From: CAYHHI01 sp964356335
GTDB lineage: Bacteria; Arandabacterota; Arandabacteria; Arandabacterales; Arandabacteraceae
Assembly (NCBI GenBank): GCA_964356335.1
Contig: CAYHHI010000001.1
Span: 1-64,000 of the forward strand
Direction of reading: 5' to 3'
DNA: 64,000 nt
The notes under the pieces were generated by a model, which saw only the letters and a program-made list of their open reading frames with translations, was not told the origin of the DNA and made no database searches. Below, piece after piece: positions 61,635-64,000 of the stretch (position 1 is the stretch's first letter; every line of letters begins with the position of its first letter). The position numbers and the translations under genes are program-made.

Positions 61635-64000
61635 CTATTTCACTAGCAAGATCTTCTGTGTTGCGTGATGTGCTCCCGCCGAGAGGCGCACGAAGTAAAC
61701 GCCCGGGGCGACCTGCTGACCTTTGACATCGCGGCCATCCCAGACAGCCAGGTGCGGCCCCGCGGCAAGCACGTTGTCCTCAAGCGTGCGCACAAGCCCG
61801 CCGCGAGCGTTGTAAATCTGCAACGTCGCCTGTCCCTCCGCGACCAGGCTATAGGACACGGTCACCGAGGGTGCCGAGGGATTCGGGTAGGCCACAAGCA
61901 GTGCCCCCGTGCCGGGCTGGCCATCAACGCCGGCACGATTGGACGGAAGCGCAACTTCCAGAGGTACAGGGGATCCCAACTGGAAGATGTTGGGTACGAG
62001 ATAAGCGGCCAGCAACGGATCAGGGTCAGGGCCGAAGTAATGCAGCCCGACCGGCCCATAGGGCGCCAGAGGATCAGCCGCATTGGGCGGTGCGTCAGGC
62101 GCTTCAGGATCGTAGGCCACGTTCAGCCACCTGTTGTCCACACTGGTGACTGTGTTGCCGAGCAGCACCTCAGCATCAGCCACGGAATACCACAGGGCCA
62201 GATCCGTCAGGCCATCCTCATTGGCATCTATCTTCACATTATCTACAGGCGTGATGACGCCCATGAGGTTACCCACGCATGCCCGGGCAACACCAATCTT
62301 GGTGGCATCAAACGCACCGGTTACGAGCACACGATTGCCGCTGCCGTCGGTGCTGTAGATCGCAGCTCTTGAAGTAATCACAAGGGCGAAGCGCTCGCTC
62401 GCAGGATCGAAACTCCTGCCGTCAGGGCTATAGCCTAACGATGCCAGCGATCTCGCCGACTGATCGTGAGGTACACGCACGGTGGCTGCAGCGGATGCTG
62501 TATTGCCGGAGTGGTCTGAGGCCGTGTAAGTGATCGTGTACACCCGGCCGTTGCCTTTGCCGCTGCGCTCCGAGCGAAGCCGGAACTCAAGATCGGGTGT
62601 CCCGATGGTCTCACCCTGAATATCGTCTGGCGTATCGCCGTCCCCGGTCCCGTTTTCAGGTTCATTGCTCGTTATTGATGTGAGCACGAAAGTAGGATCG
62701 GGATCACAGATATCTGTGACTTCCACAGTGGCCACGATGTCGGCCATCTTGTGGTTCGGAGGCCAAAGCGCATCCCGGCTGAGGGAAACCGTGATATCGG
62801 GTGGCGTGGTATCCTCGACGGTCACCCGAGCCGTACAGCTGGCGGTGTTGCTGGCATCATCCACGGCCGTGAACGTGACGCTTGTCGTTCCCTCAGAGAA
62901 ACAGGCCGGGCGGTCGTCCGTCATGTCCAGAGCGTCATCGCACACATCCGATGCGGAGACCCCCGCGAAGAAATCTGCCAATTGCGGATCATCCGAAGGA
63001 GTGCCGCAGTGATCGCTGCACTCGACCGTGATATCAGGAGGACAGATGATGTACGGCGGTATCGTATCAACCACTCTCACCACGGCAGTGCAGGAGGCCT
63101 CGTTGCCCGCATCATCTTCCGCACTGAACGTCACAGTCGTCGGTCCCGTGGGGAAACACACCGGGCGGTCGTCCGTAATGTCCAATGAGTTGTCGCAATT
63201 GTCCGTTGCCGAAAACGCGCTAAAAAACAGCGCGAGCTGCGGATCATCGGAAGGCGTCCCGCAGTATCCCTTGCACTCAACAGTGATATCAGGGGGACAA
63301 GTGGCCGTCGGAGGCGTGTTATCCCTTACGGTCACATTCGCGGTGCAAGTCGCCGACAGGCCATGCTCATCCTCGACCGTCAGTGTCACCGCCGTCGTTC
63401 CGAGTGGATAGGGGCCGGCAGGAGACTGGCTGAGCGTGATGGTATCGCCGTCGGGATCAGACGAACCATTATCGATAGACGCATCGGCGTCGCAGTTGAC
63501 TCCTGCGGAAACCGTGACATCGTGGCACCGAGCAACCGGCGGACGGTTACCCGGAATGATGTTTCGGATCAGGAACTCCACGTCCGTGTCGCAACCTGCC
63601 CAATTACAGAGAAGATTATCAATGGTGTACCAAGTGGTGGCCCCGTCAGCCCAACCGTAGTTCATGTGATACTGCTTGATGCCCCCGGTATCTCTCCATC
63701 CATCGCAGACAATCGAGTGGCCATATATCCTGTATTGCATTGGCTGGCTGACGTTGATCTGCGGTTTGATTATATCGAACCACTCGTCGACGGTGTGATC
63801 TGACCGATCCTCTCGGTCAATGCTGGAATCATACCCGAAGTGATCTGGATATACTGTAAGAGCATCGTATGTCCAAGCACCGGAACTACAGTATCCATAA
63901 TCCATGTCGAATGCGACACCCAGGTCGTAACAGAGCTGGGCAAGGGCAGCCTCTTCAGTAGCGTTGCAGCCACCTGAGCAGTCATCCGGCATGTTGGCCC
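61635..64000 (-). CDS. secreted C10 (streptopain-like) peptidase with HYR repeats, N-terminus off the window
   Basis: At least 788 codons; the frame stays open to the right edge. The visible start of the chain matches the second half of a C10 peptidase: 'CNATEEAALAQLCYDLGVAFDMDYG', then GHSIVCDGWRD with the catalytic His region and YHMNYGWADGATTWY. The catalytic Cys must lie upstream, outside the window. Three HYR-type beta modules follow with period about 85 residues (CPPDITVEC...CGTPSDDPQL), near-identical at DNA level. A C-terminal FlgD-like module (APGVYFVRLSAGAHHATQKILLVK) ends it. A terminator follows. Confidence 0.9.
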   Translation of the reverse strand, partial: ANMPDDCSGGCNATEEAALAQLCYDLGVAFDMDYGYCSSGAWTYDALTVYPDHFGYDSSIDREDRSDHTVDEWFDIIKPQINVSQPMQYRIYGHSIVCDGWRDTGGIKQYHMNYGWADGATTWYTIDNLLCNWAGCDTDVEFLIRNIIPGNRPPVARCHDVTVSAGVNCDADASIDNGSSDPDGDTITLSQSPAGPYPLGTTAVTLTVEDEHGLSATCTANVTVRDNTPPTATCPPDITVECKGYCGTPSDDPQLALFFSAFSATDNCDNSLDITDDRPVCFPTGPTTVTFSAEDDAGNEASCTAVVRVVDTIPPYIICPPDITVECSDHCGTPSDDPQLADFFAGVSASDVCDDALDMTDDRPACFSEGTTSVTFTAVDDASNTASCTARVTVEDTTPPDITVSLSRDALWPPNHKMADIVATVEVTDICDPDPTFVLTSITSNEPENGTGDGDTPDDIQGETIGTPDLEFRLRSERSGKGNGRVYTITYTASDHSGNTASAAATVRVPHDQSARSLASLGYSPDGRSFDPASERFALVITSRAAIYSTDGSGNRVLVTGAFDATKIGVARACVGNLMGVITPVDNVKIDANEDGLTDLALWYSVADAEVLLGNTVTSVDNRWLNVAYDPEAPDAPPNAADPLAPYGPVGLHYFGPDPDPLLAAYLVPNIFQLGSPVPLEVALPSNRAGVDGQPGTGALLVAYPNPSAPSVTVSYSLVAEGQATLQIYNARGGLVRTLEDNVLAAGPHLAVWDGRDVKGQQVAPGVYFVRLSAGAHHATQKILLVK
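62793..63330 (-). repeat. tandem HYR-module repeats in the C10 peptidase gene
   Basis: The DNA around 'atatcagg' recurs at 63286 and 63031 (255 bp, 85 codons) and in weaker form at 62793. The copies share long similar stretches encoding CPPDITVEC and GTPSDDPQLA, indicating recent in-frame duplication. Confidence 0.8.

Noticed and set aside
61274..61668. Plus-strand short frames in the C1-C10 intergenic region
   Set aside because: No ribosome sites, overlap a terminator hairpin, no recognisable protein features.
1..64000. tRNA, rRNA, IS elements, integrases or phage genes
   Set aside because: I looked for these and saw no cloverleaf-like, rRNA-like, transposase or terminal-repeat signals; a covariance-model scan could still find a small RNA I missed.

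Overview
The window is a 64 kb piece of a GC-rich, Gram-negative-type bacterial chromosome. Several large secreted proteins end in the FlgD-like 'GVYFVRL...K' type of C-terminal module found in the FCB superphylum and neighbouring candidate phyla. Together with an anaerobic CO dehydrogenase, an hgcAB pair, and a deoxyhypusine-synthase-like/ornithine decarboxylase pair, this suggests an uncultured, anaerobic FCB-like lineage. The exact phylum cannot be fixed from the sequence alone. I recognised no rRNA, tRNA, IS element, CRISPR array or replication origin.

Layout. 1-8681 (-): a giant cyclic beta-1,2-glucan synthase cut by the left edge. 8994-9763 (-): two small, translationally coupled envelope ORFs. 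10078-14116 (+): phosphohexomutase, deoxyhypusine-synthase-like enzyme and ornithine-decarboxylase-like enzyme (polyamine metabolism). 14197-14947 (-): HEPN/MNT toxin-antitoxin pair. 15369-17435 (+): secreted DUF362 protein with dockerin-like and FlgD-like ends. 17490-23628 (+): three-gene AddAB/RecB-like helicase-nuclease operon in which the AddA-type nuclease is a separate polypeptide. 23771-26047 (-): carbohydrate-binding/outer-membrane DUF5916-type protein. 26198-26860: degenerate coding remnants. 27028-28503 (+): B12-binding radical SAM enzyme. 28551-30797 (-): Ser/Thr kinase with TolB-like and TPR parts.

31042-35441 (-) is the most interesting region. A sigma70-type promoter drives a bifunctional homocysteine methyltransferase/methylene-THF reductase, a methyl-THF:corrinoid methyltransferase, a Cys-rich one-helix membrane peptide, HgcA (with the cap-helix motif NVWCAAGK) and HgcB. 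HgcAB is the established mercury-methylation pair. Here it sits behind the enzymes that could make methyl-THF and load its corrinoid, plus an undescribed Cys-rich peptide. An Rrf2-regulated ferredoxin/CO dehydrogenase/cupin cluster (52693-56739) lies about 20 kb away and belongs to the same one-carbon/corrinoid chemistry.

The rest is envelope biology and housekeeping: a lipoprotein beta-propeller and an outer-membrane protein (35709-38058), an AIR-synthase-like enzyme, RmuC and DUF6178 (38190-42290), a CDP-alcohol cytidylyltransferase/phosphotransferase pair (42514-44408), M1 and M28 peptidases (44548-48568), a secreted beta-helix/HEAT protein (48833-51898) and a macrodomain protein. The right end holds three secreted cysteine-peptidase-like proteins (clan CD-like, papain C1, streptopain C10) that share FlgD-like sorting ends. 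The last is cut by the right edge.
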